From JBBIJR01 sp037445875 (lineage in GTDB: Bacteria > CLD3 > SB21), in contig JBBIJR010000006.1 of NCBI GenBank assembly GCA_037445875.1, positions 1-64,000 of the forward strand: a stretch of 64,000 nt of DNA, in the 5' to 3' direction. Each line of letters starts with the position of its first letter. The stretch's first letter is position 1. Positions 8,896 through 18,279 of this stretch are shown here, in pieces. A model generated the notes under the pieces. The model saw only the letters and a list, made by a program, of their open reading frames with translations. It was not told the DNA's origin and did not search any database. A program made the translations under genes and the position numbers.

Positions 8896-9504
8896 ATGCG
8901 GAAGTTAGAGTCAATTCCGGAGAAGAGAATCATTGAAGCGGCCAAGGTCGTATTTCAACGAAGAGGCTATGACGGCGCAAGGCTTCACGACATCGCTGAG
9001 GAAGCAGGCATCAACCAGGCCTTGCTTCACTATTACTTTCGGTCCAAGGACCGGCTTTTTGAAGCGGTATTCCGTGAGGCGGCCGGCCAGATTTTTCCGA
9101 TCGTCCTCTCCGTACTCGATTCGGAAACTCCGCTGGAAGAGAAAATCGAGCAGTTCGTCCATCGTTACGTGGACCTGCTCTTGGAGCACCCTTACATGCC
9201 TGGCTTTGTCATTCACGAACTGACCCAGAACGAGAGCAGGCTGAAGAACATTCTTTCGAATCACGGATTTCGACAGCCTCGGCGCGTGCTGGAACAATAC
9301 GCCGAAGGGGTCAAGGCGGGCCGTTACCTCGATATCGATCCGGAACAGTTCCTGGTCACGCTTCTTTCCGCGTGCGTGTTCCCGTTCGTGGCCCGGCCGC
9401 TCATCCAGATGGCCATGGGCTTCAACGATGAAGAATTCGGGTCGTTCCTACAGAAACGCAAGAAACAAGTTGCGCAACTCATCTTAAACGGGATTCGACG
9501 ATGA
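8896..9504 (+). CDS. TetR-family transcriptional regulator
   Basis: The 202-residue protein has an N-terminal TetR helix-turn-helix (about residues 10-56: IIEAAKVVFQRRGYDGARLH, then DIAEEAGINQALLHYYFRSK) and a helical ligand-binding domain. It overlaps the next gene (tolC-like) at ATGA and heads an exporter operon in the order tetR, tolC, hlyD, two ATPases, two permeases. That layout matches cecR-ybhGFSR of enterobacteria, so it is probably a repressor of this exporter that responds to its substrate. Ligand unknown. Confidence 0.92.
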   Translation: MRKLESIPEKRIIEAAKVVFQRRGYDGARLHDIAEEAGINQALLHYYFRSKDRLFEAVFREAAGQIFPIVLSVLDSETPLEEKIEQFVHRYVDLLLEHPYMPGFVIHELTQNESRLKNILSNHGFRQPRRVLEQYAEGVKAGRYLDIDPEQFLVTLLSACVFPFVARPLIQMAMGFNDEEFGSFLQKRKKQVAQLILNGIRR

Positions 9505-10745
9505 ACCTCGTGATCGTTTCGTGGCTTCTGGCCCTTGCCGGAGATTCCCTGGATCTGAAGGAGTGCTACGATCTGGCGGTGCAGCGCTATCCACTCACGC
9601 GCCAGATCGAAACGTACGGCCGCATCCAGGGTCTGAAGAACCGCAATCTCACAGTCAAATACCTTCCGGATCTGTCCGTCAGCGCCCAAACGTCGTATCA
9701 ATCGCAAGTGACGGAAGTACCTCTGGCGATTCCCGGCCAGTCGATTCCAACACCGCATAAAGACAGTTATCAACTCTCACTCTCCGTTAGCCAGTTGGTC
9801 TACGATTTCGGCGTGATCCGGAAGCAGAAGGAGGTTGAGTCGGTGCAGGCTGCCTATGACCAGCAGGCAGTGCGCGTCGAGCTCCACAAAGTCAGGGGTC
9901 AGGTGGACGATGCCTATTTTTCGGTCCTCCTGTTGCAGGAAAAAGAACGTTCGCTGCTCCTCAACGAAGCAGACGTGCGGGTCAAGCTGGAAACGGTTCA
10001 GGCGCGCGTTTCGAGCGGCAGCCTTCTCCCGAGCAACGCGGACGTACTGGGGGCGGAACTCCTGCGCATCCGACAGAACCTGGCCGAGGTCCGTGTCAGC
10101 CGACAGAACGCGCTCGCCACGCTGGCCCTGCTGATCGATCGTCCGCTGGACACAGCCGTAACGGTACGGCTTCCCGCGGTCGATGCGCTGTCCGGCGTCG
10201 GGGGGAAAAAACGTCCCGAGTATCTGTTCTTTGACCTGTCGCGCGGACGCCTGCAGAAATCCATCGATCTGATCGGGCGGCGAAATCTCCCGAAGATCTC
10301 CGGTTTCGTCCAGCTCACGTACGGCCGGCCGGGTCTGAACGTCTTCGAAACCTCGTTTCAGGGTTATTACATCGCCGGAGTCAAGGCCTCATGGAACCTG
10401 TGGAACTGGCAGAGCGATGCACGCGACCGACACGTCGCCCGGCTGCAGCAGGAACTTCTGACGGCCCAGGAAGAGGCGTTTGAACGGAATCTTTCCATTG
10501 CGGTGGAAAACGCGTCGAGCGAGATCGCCAAGCTGGAGGAACTGATTCGTCTGGACGAGGAGATCATTGCGTTGAGGTCGCGCATTACGCGTCAGTTCTC
10601 CAGCCAACTGGATAACGGCGTCGTGACCTCGTCCGAGTATCTGGCCGAGTTGAATGCCGAACATCAGGCCCGTCTTTTGATGCAATCGCACCGCATTCAG
10701 TTGCAGCGAGCGAAAATCAATTATCTAACCGTGATAGGAGAATAA
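9501..10745 (+). CDS. TolC-family outer-membrane efflux protein
   Basis: The 414-residue product has an N-terminal signal sequence (MNLVIVSWLLALAGDS) and the two-fold repeat of long helices plus strands of OEP/TolC proteins: LDLKECYDLAVQRYPL near residue 18, amphipathic strand YQLSLSVSQLVYDFG, a first coiled helical hairpin, then GYYIAGVKASWNLWNWQSD and a second helical hairpin. It would form the trimeric outer-membrane duct for the exporter encoded downstream. It is translationally coupled to tetR (ATGA overlap) and followed two bases later by the fusion protein gene. Confidence 0.9.
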   Translation: MNLVIVSWLLALAGDSLDLKECYDLAVQRYPLTRQIETYGRIQGLKNRNLTVKYLPDLSVSAQTSYQSQVTEVPLAIPGQSIPTPHKDSYQLSLSVSQLVYDFGVIRKQKEVESVQAAYDQQAVRVELHKVRGQVDDAYFSVLLLQEKERSLLLNEADVRVKLETVQARVSSGSLLPSNADVLGAELLRIRQNLAEVRVSRQNALATLALLIDRPLDTAVTVRLPAVDALSGVGGKKRPEYLFFDLSRGRLQKSIDLIGRRNLPKISGFVQLTYGRPGLNVFETSFQGYYIAGVKASWNLWNWQSDARDRHVARLQQELLTAQEEAFERNLSIAVENASSEIAKLEELIRLDEEIIALRSRITRQFSSQLDNGVVTSSEYLAELNAEHQARLLMQSHRIQLQRAKINYLTVIGE

Positions 10746-10747
10746 CG

Positions 10748-11626
10748 GTGAAACGAATGATCGGATTGGTGACGGTGTGGCTTGCGGCCTGTTCGAGCAA
10801 CGACGGCCGGTCGGATGCATACGGCAGCTTCGAAGCAACGGAGTACGTGGTGTCCGCTCAGGCCAGCGGATCGCTGCTGGCGTTCGCGGTTGAGGAAGGC
10901 GCCACGCTCGACGCCGGGGTGCCGGTCGGCATCGTCGATACGATCCAGCCGGCGTTGAAACGTGAACAGTTGCGGGCCATGCGACAGGCCGCCGGAGCCA
11001 GAATTCCCAATATCATCGCACAAATCGACGTCCTAAAGGAACAGAAAAACGTCGCACTGGTCGAAAAAGCCCGTCTGGAAAGGCTTTTCAAAGAAAACGC
11101 TGCCACGCAGAAACAGCTCGACGACGTCAACGGTCAGATCGGCGTGATCGACAAACAGATCGTGTCGATCGAGACCCAGAATGCGTCCATTCTGGGGGAG
11201 ATCCGGTCTCTGGACGCACAGATCGAACAACTCGACGACCAGATGGCCAAATGCCGGATCGTCAATCCCGTGCGGGGAACGGTATTGACGACGTACGTCG
11301 AGCCCACGGAGGTCGTTTCCTACGGGAAACCGCTGTACCAGATTGCGGACCTGAGCACGATGTTCTTGCGCGCATACGTGAGCGGCAGTCAACTGCCCCA
11401 TCTCAAAATCGGGCAGAAGGTGGAAGTGCTGGTGGACGAGAGCCGATCGGAGAACCGGGCTCTGGAAGGTGAGGTGAGTTGGATTTCCGACAAAGCCGAG
11501 TTTACTCCCAAGATCATCCAGACCAAGGAAGAACGCGTCCACCTCGTTTACGCCATCAAAGTGCGGGTGGCCAACGATGGGTCGCTTAAGATCGGCATGC
11601 CCGGTGAAGTGAGGTTCAAGAGGTGA
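10748..11626 (+). CDS. HlyD-family membrane fusion lipoprotein (YbhG-like)
   Basis: This 292-residue periplasmic adaptor links the inner-membrane ABC transporter to the TolC-type duct. The GTG start leads into a lipoprotein signal with lipobox LAAC (about residues 12-15). There follow a lipoyl half-motif (SAQASGSLLAFAVEEGATLD), a long alpha-hairpin coiled coil (about 70-165), the returning lipoyl half (CRIVNPVRGTVLTTYVEPTE) and a beta-barrel domain (LYQIADLSTMFLRAYVSGSQ). Being a lipoprotein rather than having an N-terminal helix is common in this family. Confidence 0.9.
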   Translation: MKRMIGLVTVWLAACSSNDGRSDAYGSFEATEYVVSAQASGSLLAFAVEEGATLDAGVPVGIVDTIQPALKREQLRAMRQAAGARIPNIIAQIDVLKEQKNVALVEKARLERLFKENAATQKQLDDVNGQIGVIDKQIVSIETQNASILGEIRSLDAQIEQLDDQMAKCRIVNPVRGTVLTTYVEPTEVVSYGKPLYQIADLSTMFLRAYVSGSQLPHLKIGQKVEVLVDESRSENRALEGEVSWISDKAEFTPKIIQTKEERVHLVYAIKVRVANDGSLKIGMPGEVRFKR

Positions 11627-11630
11627 GCCC

Positions 11631-12554
11631 ATGAGCGCGATTATTGCCGAACGATTGACCAAGCGGTACGATAGGATAACGGCCATCCACGCCCTCGAGT
11701 TTTCCATCCAGCGCGGCGAACTATTCGGGTTCATAGGGCCGGACGGCGCGGGCAAGACCACACTGTTCCGTATCCTGACCACGTTGGTGGTCCCCGACGA
11801 AGGTCGGGCCACGGTGAACGGCCTTGACGTGGTCGGGGATTTCAAAGCGTTGCGCCGGAGCATAGGATACATGCCGGGGCGGTTCTCCCTGTATCAGGAC
11901 CTGTCGGTCGAGGAGAATCTGCGCTTCTTTGCCGCGATCTTCGGCACGACCGTGGAGGCTAACTACGACACGATCCGGGAGATCTACGCCCAGATCGAGT
12001 CGTTCAAAACACGCAGGGCCGGGGCCCTTTCGGGCGGCATGAAGCAGAAACTGGCGCTCTCCTGCGCCCTTATCCACCGGCCGGAGGTCCTGTTTCTGGA
12101 CGAACCAACCACAGGCGTGGACGCCGTTTCACGTAAGGAGTTCTGGGAAACGCTCAAGCGGCTGCAGGAGGGAGGGATCACCATTGTGGTGTCCACGCCG
12201 TACATGGACGAGGCCGGTTTGTGCGATCGCGTGGCGCTGATGCAGGGAGGGAGGATCCTCGACATCGATACGCCCCGGGGCATCGTAGAGCGCTTTTCTC
12301 GGCGCCTGCTTGCGGTTCGTGCACGGGACATGTATCGTCTCATCGTGACGCTTCGCAGGTATCCAACCGTCTCATCCGTGCATCCGTTTGGGGAGTTCCT
12401 GCACTACACCGACCGCCGAAGCGATTTTACGCGGGAGGAGATGGAGCAATACCTCGCCGGCGAGGGCTTTCAGGATGTGGAGTTGCACTTGACCGAGCCT
12501 CAGATTGAAGATTGTTTCATGGAGTTGATGGAGGAGCACGCTGTTGACGCATGA
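11631..12554 (+). CDS. ABC transporter ATPase, first NBD (YbhF N-half-like)
   Basis: The 307-residue ATPase carries a canonical Walker A (GPDGAGKTT, residues 36-44), signature LSGGMKQKLALS, Walker B VLFLDEPTTGVD and H-loop region in which the expected His is Thr/Pro (VVSTPYMDEA), as often in YbhF N-terminal halves. In E. coli YbhF two such domains are fused in one chain; here they are separate genes. It overlaps the next gene by 11 bases. Confidence 0.92.
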   Translation: MSAIIAERLTKRYDRITAIHALEFSIQRGELFGFIGPDGAGKTTLFRILTTLVVPDEGRATVNGLDVVGDFKALRRSIGYMPGRFSLYQDLSVEENLRFFAAIFGTTVEANYDTIREIYAQIESFKTRRAGALSGGMKQKLALSCALIHRPEVLFLDEPTTGVDAVSRKEFWETLKRLQEGGITIVVSTPYMDEAGLCDRVALMQGGRILDIDTPRGIVERFSRRLLAVRARDMYRLIVTLRRYPTVSSVHPFGEFLHYTDRRSDFTREEMEQYLAGEGFQDVELHLTEPQIEDCFMELMEEHAVDA

Positions 12555-13290
12555 GGCGCCCGCGATCACGGCAGACCGCCTGACGCGCAAATTCGGCGAC
12601 TTCACCGCTACCGACGCGATCACGTTCGAGGTGGCCCGGGGAGAGATATTCGGATTCCTGGGAGCCAACGGCGCAGGAAAGACAACCGCGATGCGGATGC
12701 TGACGGGACTGCTTGTACCCACCTCCGGGACGGCGGCGGTGGCGGGATACGACGTGTACACCCAGACCGAACAGATCAAGAGGAACATCGGCTACATGAG
12801 CCAGAAGTTCTCGCTCTACGAGGATCTGACGGTCCACGAAAACATCCGGTTCTACGGCGGAATCTATGGATTGTCCCGCCCCCGCATCCGGGAGAAGACG
12901 GAATACCTGCTCGACAAGTTCCAGCTTCGGCACGCCCGCAATATGCTCATCAAGGTCCTTCCGCTAGGTTGGAAACAGAAGCTGGCGTTCTCCGTAGCGA
13001 TGGTGCACGACCCGGCCATCGTATTTCTGGACGAACCGACGAGCGGCGTCGATCCCATCACGCGGCGCCAGTTCTGGGACCTGATCTATGAGGCGTCGTC
13101 TTCCGGTGTCACCGTTTTCATTACAACCCACTACATGGACGAGGCGGAGTACTGCGACCGGGTGTCCATCATGGTCGCAGGCCGAATCGAGGCGCTCGAT
13201 ACACCCCGCACATTGAAACAACAATTCCACGCCCGATCGATGGACGAGGTGTTTCTGCGTCTGGCAAGACCCGGCAAGGCACCGTCATGA
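12544..13290 (+). CDS. ABC transporter ATPase, second NBD (YbhF C-half-like)
   Basis: The 248-residue ATPase begins at a TTG overlapping the preceding ATPase gene. Walker A is GANGAGKTT, Walker B is IVFLDEPTSGVD and the H-loop His is present (ITTHYMDEAEYCD). The signature is degenerate: LPLGWKQKLAFS replaces LSGGQ, as in the second half of YbhF-type proteins. The two ATPases therefore probably form a heterodimer with one canonical and one weakened ATP site. It ends in ATGA overlap with the first permease. Confidence 0.9.
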   Translation: MTHEAPAITADRLTRKFGDFTATDAITFEVARGEIFGFLGANGAGKTTAMRMLTGLLVPTSGTAAVAGYDVYTQTEQIKRNIGYMSQKFSLYEDLTVHENIRFYGGIYGLSRPRIREKTEYLLDKFQLRHARNMLIKVLPLGWKQKLAFSVAMVHDPAIVFLDEPTSGVDPITRRQFWDLIYEASSSGVTVFITTHYMDEAEYCDRVSIMVAGRIEALDTPRTLKQQFHARSMDEVFLRLARPGKAPS

Positions 13291-14393
13291 AAAGCTTCCG
13301 CGGGTTCGTCGTGAAGGAATTCCACCATATCTTTCGCGATCGGCGAACGATGCTTATTCTGTTCGGCATGCCGGTCATTCAATTGGTCCTGTTCGGATTT
13401 GCCATCCGCAACGAGGTGAACGATGCGCGGATAGCGGTACTCGACCGGTCCAACGACCGCATAACACAGGAACTGACGCAGAAGATCCTGTCGTCGGGAT
13501 ACTTCGAACTCGTCGAACGATTGCAGGGTGTGGAGGACATCGAGCGCGTGTTCCGCCGTGGAACCGTCGAGCAGGTGATTGTATTCGAACCCCGGTTTGC
13601 GGAGCAGCTGACCGCCGACGGACGGGCGAGCGTGCAGATTATTGCTGATGCGTCCAATCCGAATATGGCCAACCTTCTGGTCAACTACACGGCATCGATC
13701 GTGCAGGACTTTGCCTCACGGCGCTTTCCCGCTGACCGGGGATCCTCCGGTATCGTTCCGGAAGTCAAGATGATGTACAACGCCGAACTGAAGAGCGTGT
13801 ACCTCTTTGTGCCGGGATTGATCGCACTCATCATGATGCTGGTTTCCGCGCTGATGACGTCCATCACCATTACGCGGGAGAAGGAGCTCGGTACCATGGA
13901 GATCCTGCTGGTATCGCCGCTGAAGCCGCTGCAGATCATCATCGGCAAGGTCATGCCGTATCTTGCACTGTCGCTGGTCAATGTGGTCTCCATCCTGGTC
14001 CTGGCGCGCACGCTGTTCGGCGTGCCGTTTCAGGGCAGCTACACGCTCTTTTTTCTGGAATCGCTGCTGTTCGTGATCACGGCCCTGTCGCTCGGAATCA
14101 TGATTTCGACCATAGCCGAAAACCAGCAGACCGCCATGATGATCTCGCTCGCCGGACTGATGCTGCCCGTCATCATTTTGTCCGGCTTCATTTTTCCGAT
14201 CTCCAGCATGCCGTGGCCTCTTCAGGTCTTCAGCAATATCGTCCCGGCCAAGTGGTTCCTCATCATTATCCGGGGCATCATGCTCAAGGGTGCGGGGATC
14301 GAGCACGTGTGGAAAGAAACGCTGATCCTCATGGGGATGGCGGCCTTCTTTGTTCTGGTAAGTCTGCGCCGATTCAAAGTACGCCTTCAATAG
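13287..14393 (+). CDS. ABC-2 type permease (YbhS/YbhR-like)
   Basis: This 368-residue ABC-2 permease has an N-terminal helix (about 25-42, LILFGMPVIQLVLFGFAI), a large periplasmic domain (about 45-175), and five C-terminal helices beginning at VYLFVPGLIALIMMLVSALM. The conserved ITREKELGTMEILLVSPL coupling loop sits between helices 2 and 3. It pairs with the next gene to form the heterodimeric membrane core of the exporter. Confidence 0.92.
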   Translation: MKSFRGFVVKEFHHIFRDRRTMLILFGMPVIQLVLFGFAIRNEVNDARIAVLDRSNDRITQELTQKILSSGYFELVERLQGVEDIERVFRRGTVEQVIVFEPRFAEQLTADGRASVQIIADASNPNMANLLVNYTASIVQDFASRRFPADRGSSGIVPEVKMMYNAELKSVYLFVPGLIALIMMLVSALMTSITITREKELGTMEILLVSPLKPLQIIIGKVMPYLALSLVNVVSILVLARTLFGVPFQGSYTLFFLESLLFVITALSLGIMISTIAENQQTAMMISLAGLMLPVIILSGFIFPISSMPWPLQVFSNIVPAKWFLIIIRGIMLKGAGIEHVWKETLILMGMAAFFVLVSLRRFKVRLQ

Positions 14394-14400
14394 GGATCCC

Positions 14401-15516
14401 ATGAGGACCATCGGTTTCATTCTCCAGAAGGAGTTTATTCAGATCTTTCGCAACCGGGCGATGCTGCCGATCATTTTTGTCATGCCGGTGATCCAGCTGC
14501 TCATCTTGTCCAACGCCGCCACGTTTACGATTCGCAACATCACGGTGTACGTCGTCGACCGGGACCAGACCGGGCTTTCAAAGCGCCTGGTGGAGAAGTT
14601 TCCGGCGACGGGTTATTTTCAGCTCGTAGGGGCCGGATTCAGCGACGAGGAGGCCGCCGACCACTTGAAGAGAAACCGGGCGAACATGATTCTCCAGATT
14701 CCGCATCGGTTTGGCGGGGATTTGTCTTCCGGCCGTCCCGTGAAGGTGCAGTTCATTATCAACGCCGAAGACGGCAATGCGGCCGGCCTCACCCAGGCGT
14801 ATGCGGGCACCATCGTCGCCGAATTCGGTCGTGCGGTGGCCGAAGAGTCGGGTGGGACGGACGCCGGAGGTCCGTCCATTGCCACCGACTATTCGTATTG
14901 GTACAATCCGGAACTCGATTACAAGGTCTACATGATCCCCGGCATCCTGGTGGCTCTCGTATCCATGATCGGCCTTTTCCTGTCCGGCATGAACATCGTG
15001 CGCGAGAAGGAGATCGGCACGATCGAGCAACTCAACGTGACCCCCATCCGGAGATACCAATTCATCGTGGGCAAACTGCTGCCGTTCTGGATACTCGGTA
15101 TAGTGGAGTTGGCCGTAGGTCTTGTGATCGCGCGGTTGATCTTCGCTCAGCCCGTCGTGGGCCAGTTCTGGTTGATCTTCTTGGTTTCCGCCGTGTATAT
15201 CCTGGTCGTACTCGGTGTAGGTCTCTTTATCTCCACGGTGACGCACACGCAGCAGCAGGCGATGTTCATTGCGTGGTTTTTCATGGTGATTTTCATGTTG
15301 CTCGGGGGGATCTTTACGCCGATCGAAAGCATGCCCCGGTGGGCCCAGCAGATTACACGATTGAATCCCATAGCCTATTTCGTGGAATTCATGCGCATGG
15401 TGCTGCTCAAAGGATCGACCTTCAGCGATGTGGCCTCGATGTTGCTCATCCTGTCCGTGTTTGCCGCCCTGGCGATTACGCTGTCCGTGCTTCGGTACCG
15501 CAAGGTCACGGCATGA
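14401..15516 (+). CDS. ABC-2 type permease (YbhR/YbhS-like)
   Basis: The 371-residue protein is a paralogue of the preceding permease, with the same plan: N-terminal helix (IIFVMPVIQLLILSNAA), periplasmic domain, then five helices from MIPGILVALVSMIGLFLSGM, with the coupling loop VREKEIGTIEQLNVTPI. It is the last gene of the exporter operon. Known YbhGFSR-type systems export cationic drugs or lipophilic compounds; the substrate here is not predictable. Confidence 0.92.
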   Translation: MRTIGFILQKEFIQIFRNRAMLPIIFVMPVIQLLILSNAATFTIRNITVYVVDRDQTGLSKRLVEKFPATGYFQLVGAGFSDEEAADHLKRNRANMILQIPHRFGGDLSSGRPVKVQFIINAEDGNAAGLTQAYAGTIVAEFGRAVAEESGGTDAGGPSIATDYSYWYNPELDYKVYMIPGILVALVSMIGLFLSGMNIVREKEIGTIEQLNVTPIRRYQFIVGKLLPFWILGIVELAVGLVIARLIFAQPVVGQFWLIFLVSAVYILVVLGVGLFISTVTHTQQQAMFIAWFFMVIFMLLGGIFTPIESMPRWAQQITRLNPIAYFVEFMRMVLLKGSTFSDVASMLLILSVFAALAITLSVLRYRKVTA

Positions 15517-15537
15517 GGCGGGTTTGACTTTCTATCG

Positions 15538-15567
15538 TTGCAGAAGTGGGACAAATACCTTACTTTG
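15538..15567 (+). promoter_or_regulatory. Candidate Bacteroidota-type promoter before the MMPL gene
   Basis: TTG (15538-15540), 20 bases and TACTTTG (15561-15567) resemble the -33 TTG / -7 TAnnTTTG promoters of Bacteroidota, one base short in the -7 box. It sits about 50 bases before the start codon in a 102-base gap after the ABC operon. Confidence 0.3.
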
Positions 15568-15618
15568 CGCCATCGTTGGCCGAGGCCTTCGACCTACTAT
15601 TCCGAGCGGAGCGATTGA

Positions 15619-18279
15619 ATGAAAATTGTCCTGGGAAGGATAGCACGCTTCTGTTATGAGCAGTACCGTCTGATCCTCTCCGCTCTCGCCGGTCTCACAC
15701 TGATTTCAACGTACTTCGTTTCACAGATTCGGATCAGCACAAACAACTTCGACCTGCTGCCCCAGGATTCCAAGATTGTACGCGAATTCTGGGAAGTGAA
15801 CGAAGATTTTGGGACGCCCGACAGGCACGTAGTTCTTGTCGAGACGGCGGATTCGCTTCCTCCCGATCCCGATCTGCTCAAGTCCTTTGCCACTCAATTC
15901 GGTGCCGCGCTGATGCGATCCGGTGACGTGCGGTTGGTCAGTTACGCGCTGACCGATGAACAGAAGTCTTTTATTGAGGAATTCTTCGTCCGCAATGCTC
16001 TGCTGTATCTGTCGTCGGCCGACCTGGACTCCGTGCTGAGGCGCCTCGATGAACAGGAGATCGAGAAAGCCGTTCTCAACTGCAAGAACATTCTAAATGC
16101 TCCCGTTCCTCCCGATCCACTCGTCAAGAAAATCCTGCGGGACGATCCGTTGCTCATTTCCGAGATTTTCAAGCCGTACATCGAGCGTATGTTGGGACCG
16201 CAGAACGCCTCGCTGCTGAAGGATGCGGAGAGTTACTATTTGTCGAAGGACCGCCGCACGCTGCTGATGTTCGTCAAACCGGTGGGTGTACCCAACGATA
16301 CGCGATTCTGCGAGGACTTCATCACCTTGAACGAGGGCCTGCGCGATTCCGTACTGGCCGCGATGAAGGAGGACGGAAAACGTGTGCGCGTCACGCTGGG
16401 CGGCAACTATGTCACCGCGCTGGCCAACGCGCGGGCGGTTAAGCAGGGGCTGATCAACAGTTCGTTTCTGGTGATCATCTTCATCCTGATCCTCTTCTAC
16501 CTGTTTTACGGCAATGTCCGTGCGCTGCTCTTCATCACGACTCCGATCATCGTCGGCGTGGTCTGGGTGTTCGCGCTCGGGGACATGATGTTCGGCAAGA
16601 TCAACATCATTACCGCCTCCGCCGGTGCCATGCTGCTCGGCCTCGGCGTGGATTATTCGATCCATCTGTACAACCGGTTCATCGAACAGGAAGAGTTCCA
16701 CCGTCACCAATCCGTTCTGCAGAATCTCGTGATTACCTTTCGCGAAACCGGCAGCAGTGTGCTGTACGGGGCCGCGAGCACCGCGTTCGTCTTTATCGTG
16801 TTGATGGTGACCGAGTTTCGGGGGCTGTATGAACTCGGATTTCTGGGCGGCATCGGTATCTTGATTCTGTTTTTTGCCGTATTACTCATCATGCCCGGTG
16901 AAATCAGGATTCGTGGACGCAAGGTCCTCAAGGGGAGGCATCTCCAACGCGTCCTGAGCAAGGTCCTCACGCTGAATTCGCGGTTTGTCCTTCGACACCC
17001 CAAGTACATCACTACCGGAGCGACCGTCGTGTCTCTGCTCATGGTGGCGGTTCTGTTCGACATTATTCCCAGCCAGGATGAGGGCCTGGGCGTGACTTTT
17101 GACGAGAACATCGAGAACATCCGGAGCCGCAACGACGTGGATGTCCGCATGGTCAAAAGGCTGCAGGAGAAGTTCGGGAGCCACTTCAAACCGATCAGCG
17201 TCGTTTGCAGCGCCACGTCGGACGAAGTGCTGATCGAGCGATTGCGTAAACTGAACGACAAGATGGACAGCCTCGTGGCGGGAGGAATGGTAAAGGAGTA
17301 CAACTCACTGCTCCGCTACATCCCCACCATCGAGCAGCAGAAAGCCAATCTGGCCAAGATCCGTTCCGTCGACGTGGAGGGAGTGTTGTTCAAGGTTCGG
17401 CTGGAAATGTCCAGGCACGGTTTGCGTATGAACTATTTTCGGCTGGACCGACTGCGGAGCATGCTGAGCGTGCACGAGCCCATCACGATCCACAACTTGC
17501 AAGCCGAGGGGTTCGGCGAGATCATGCACCACTTCTATGTCGAACGCGAGGGGATCAAGAAAGTGGTCACTCAGGTCGAACTCGCCGGCGCCACGCATCG
17601 GATCGACGTCGTGAACGACTTTGTGCGTGAAATCACCCAGGATCCGCAGCTGAAAGACGAAAACATCATCATCACGGGCATTCGCGTGGTGACGGCCGAA
17701 TTCCTCACTCTCGTGAAGAAGGACTTCTCCGTGGCCGTCGTGGCGTCGGTTCTGGCGGTGCTGATCCTGGTAACAGTGAAATATCGCAGCGTACGCGCCG
17801 TCCTGGTGTGTACCGTTCCGCTGCTGTTCGGTATCCTTTGCATCACCGGTGTAATGCGTCTGCTCGGTCTAAAGATCAACTTCGTCAACATGATCACGCT
17901 GCCGCTGCTCATCGGAAGCGGCGTAGACTACGGCATCTATATCATCAGCCGGTATCTCGAGGACCGCCGGCACGACGTTCTCGCGGCCATTACGGAGACG
18001 GGGCAATCGCTCTTCCTTTCGGCCATGACCACGGTGGTGGGGTTCGGCTCGCTGATTTTCGTGGACAACCAGGGCCTGTCAAGCCTCGGTTACATGTGTG
18101 CCCTCGGCATTATTGTCTGTGCACTGTCGTCTCTGATAGTCCTGCCTGCGATGCTCAGGCTGTGGGGCAAGAAGATCTGGAAAACCTATCTTCCGGAGGA
18201 CGAGTTGGAAGCTCTGATGAGTGTCGTGTTGGCTTCCAAGAAACAGCCGATGAAAAGAAAAGCTGAGAGGCCGGCATGA
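15619..18279 (+). CDS. MMPL/RND-superfamily exporter (HpnN-like)
   Basis: The 886-residue inner-membrane protein shows the RND/MMPL two-fold plan: helix 1 near residue 15-33, a periplasmic loop to about 270, five helices (about 275-435), then a repeat with loop (about 490-690) and five helices to about 860. Sterol-sensing-like segments SAGAMLLGLGVDYSIHLYNR and LPLLIGSGVDYGIYIISRY occur in each half with the buried Asp used for proton coupling. HpnN-type members carry hopanoids, others lipids; the substrate here is unknown. GGAG lies 7 bases before ATG. It overlaps the NlpC/P60 gene at ATGA. Confidence 0.88.
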   Translation: MKIVLGRIARFCYEQYRLILSALAGLTLISTYFVSQIRISTNNFDLLPQDSKIVREFWEVNEDFGTPDRHVVLVETADSLPPDPDLLKSFATQFGAALMRSGDVRLVSYALTDEQKSFIEEFFVRNALLYLSSADLDSVLRRLDEQEIEKAVLNCKNILNAPVPPDPLVKKILRDDPLLISEIFKPYIERMLGPQNASLLKDAESYYLSKDRRTLLMFVKPVGVPNDTRFCEDFITLNEGLRDSVLAAMKEDGKRVRVTLGGNYVTALANARAVKQGLINSSFLVIIFILILFYLFYGNVRALLFITTPIIVGVVWVFALGDMMFGKINIITASAGAMLLGLGVDYSIHLYNRFIEQEEFHRHQSVLQNLVITFRETGSSVLYGAASTAFVFIVLMVTEFRGLYELGFLGGIGILILFFAVLLIMPGEIRIRGRKVLKGRHLQRVLSKVLTLNSRFVLRHPKYITTGATVVSLLMVAVLFDIIPSQDEGLGVTFDENIENIRSRNDVDVRMVKRLQEKFGSHFKPISVVCSATSDEVLIERLRKLNDKMDSLVAGGMVKEYNSLLRYIPTIEQQKANLAKIRSVDVEGVLFKVRLEMSRHGLRMNYFRLDRLRSMLSVHEPITIHNLQAEGFGEIMHHFYVEREGIKKVVTQVELAGATHRIDVVNDFVREITQDPQLKDENIIITGIRVVTAEFLTLVKKDFSVAVVASVLAVLILVTVKYRSVRAVLVCTVPLLFGILCITGVMRLLGLKINFVNMITLPLLIGSGVDYGIYIISRYLEDRRHDVLAAITETGQSLFLSAMTTVVGFGSLIFVDNQGLSSLGYMCALGIIVCALSSLIVLPAMLRLWGKKIWKTYLPEDELEALMSVVLASKKQPMKRKAERPA

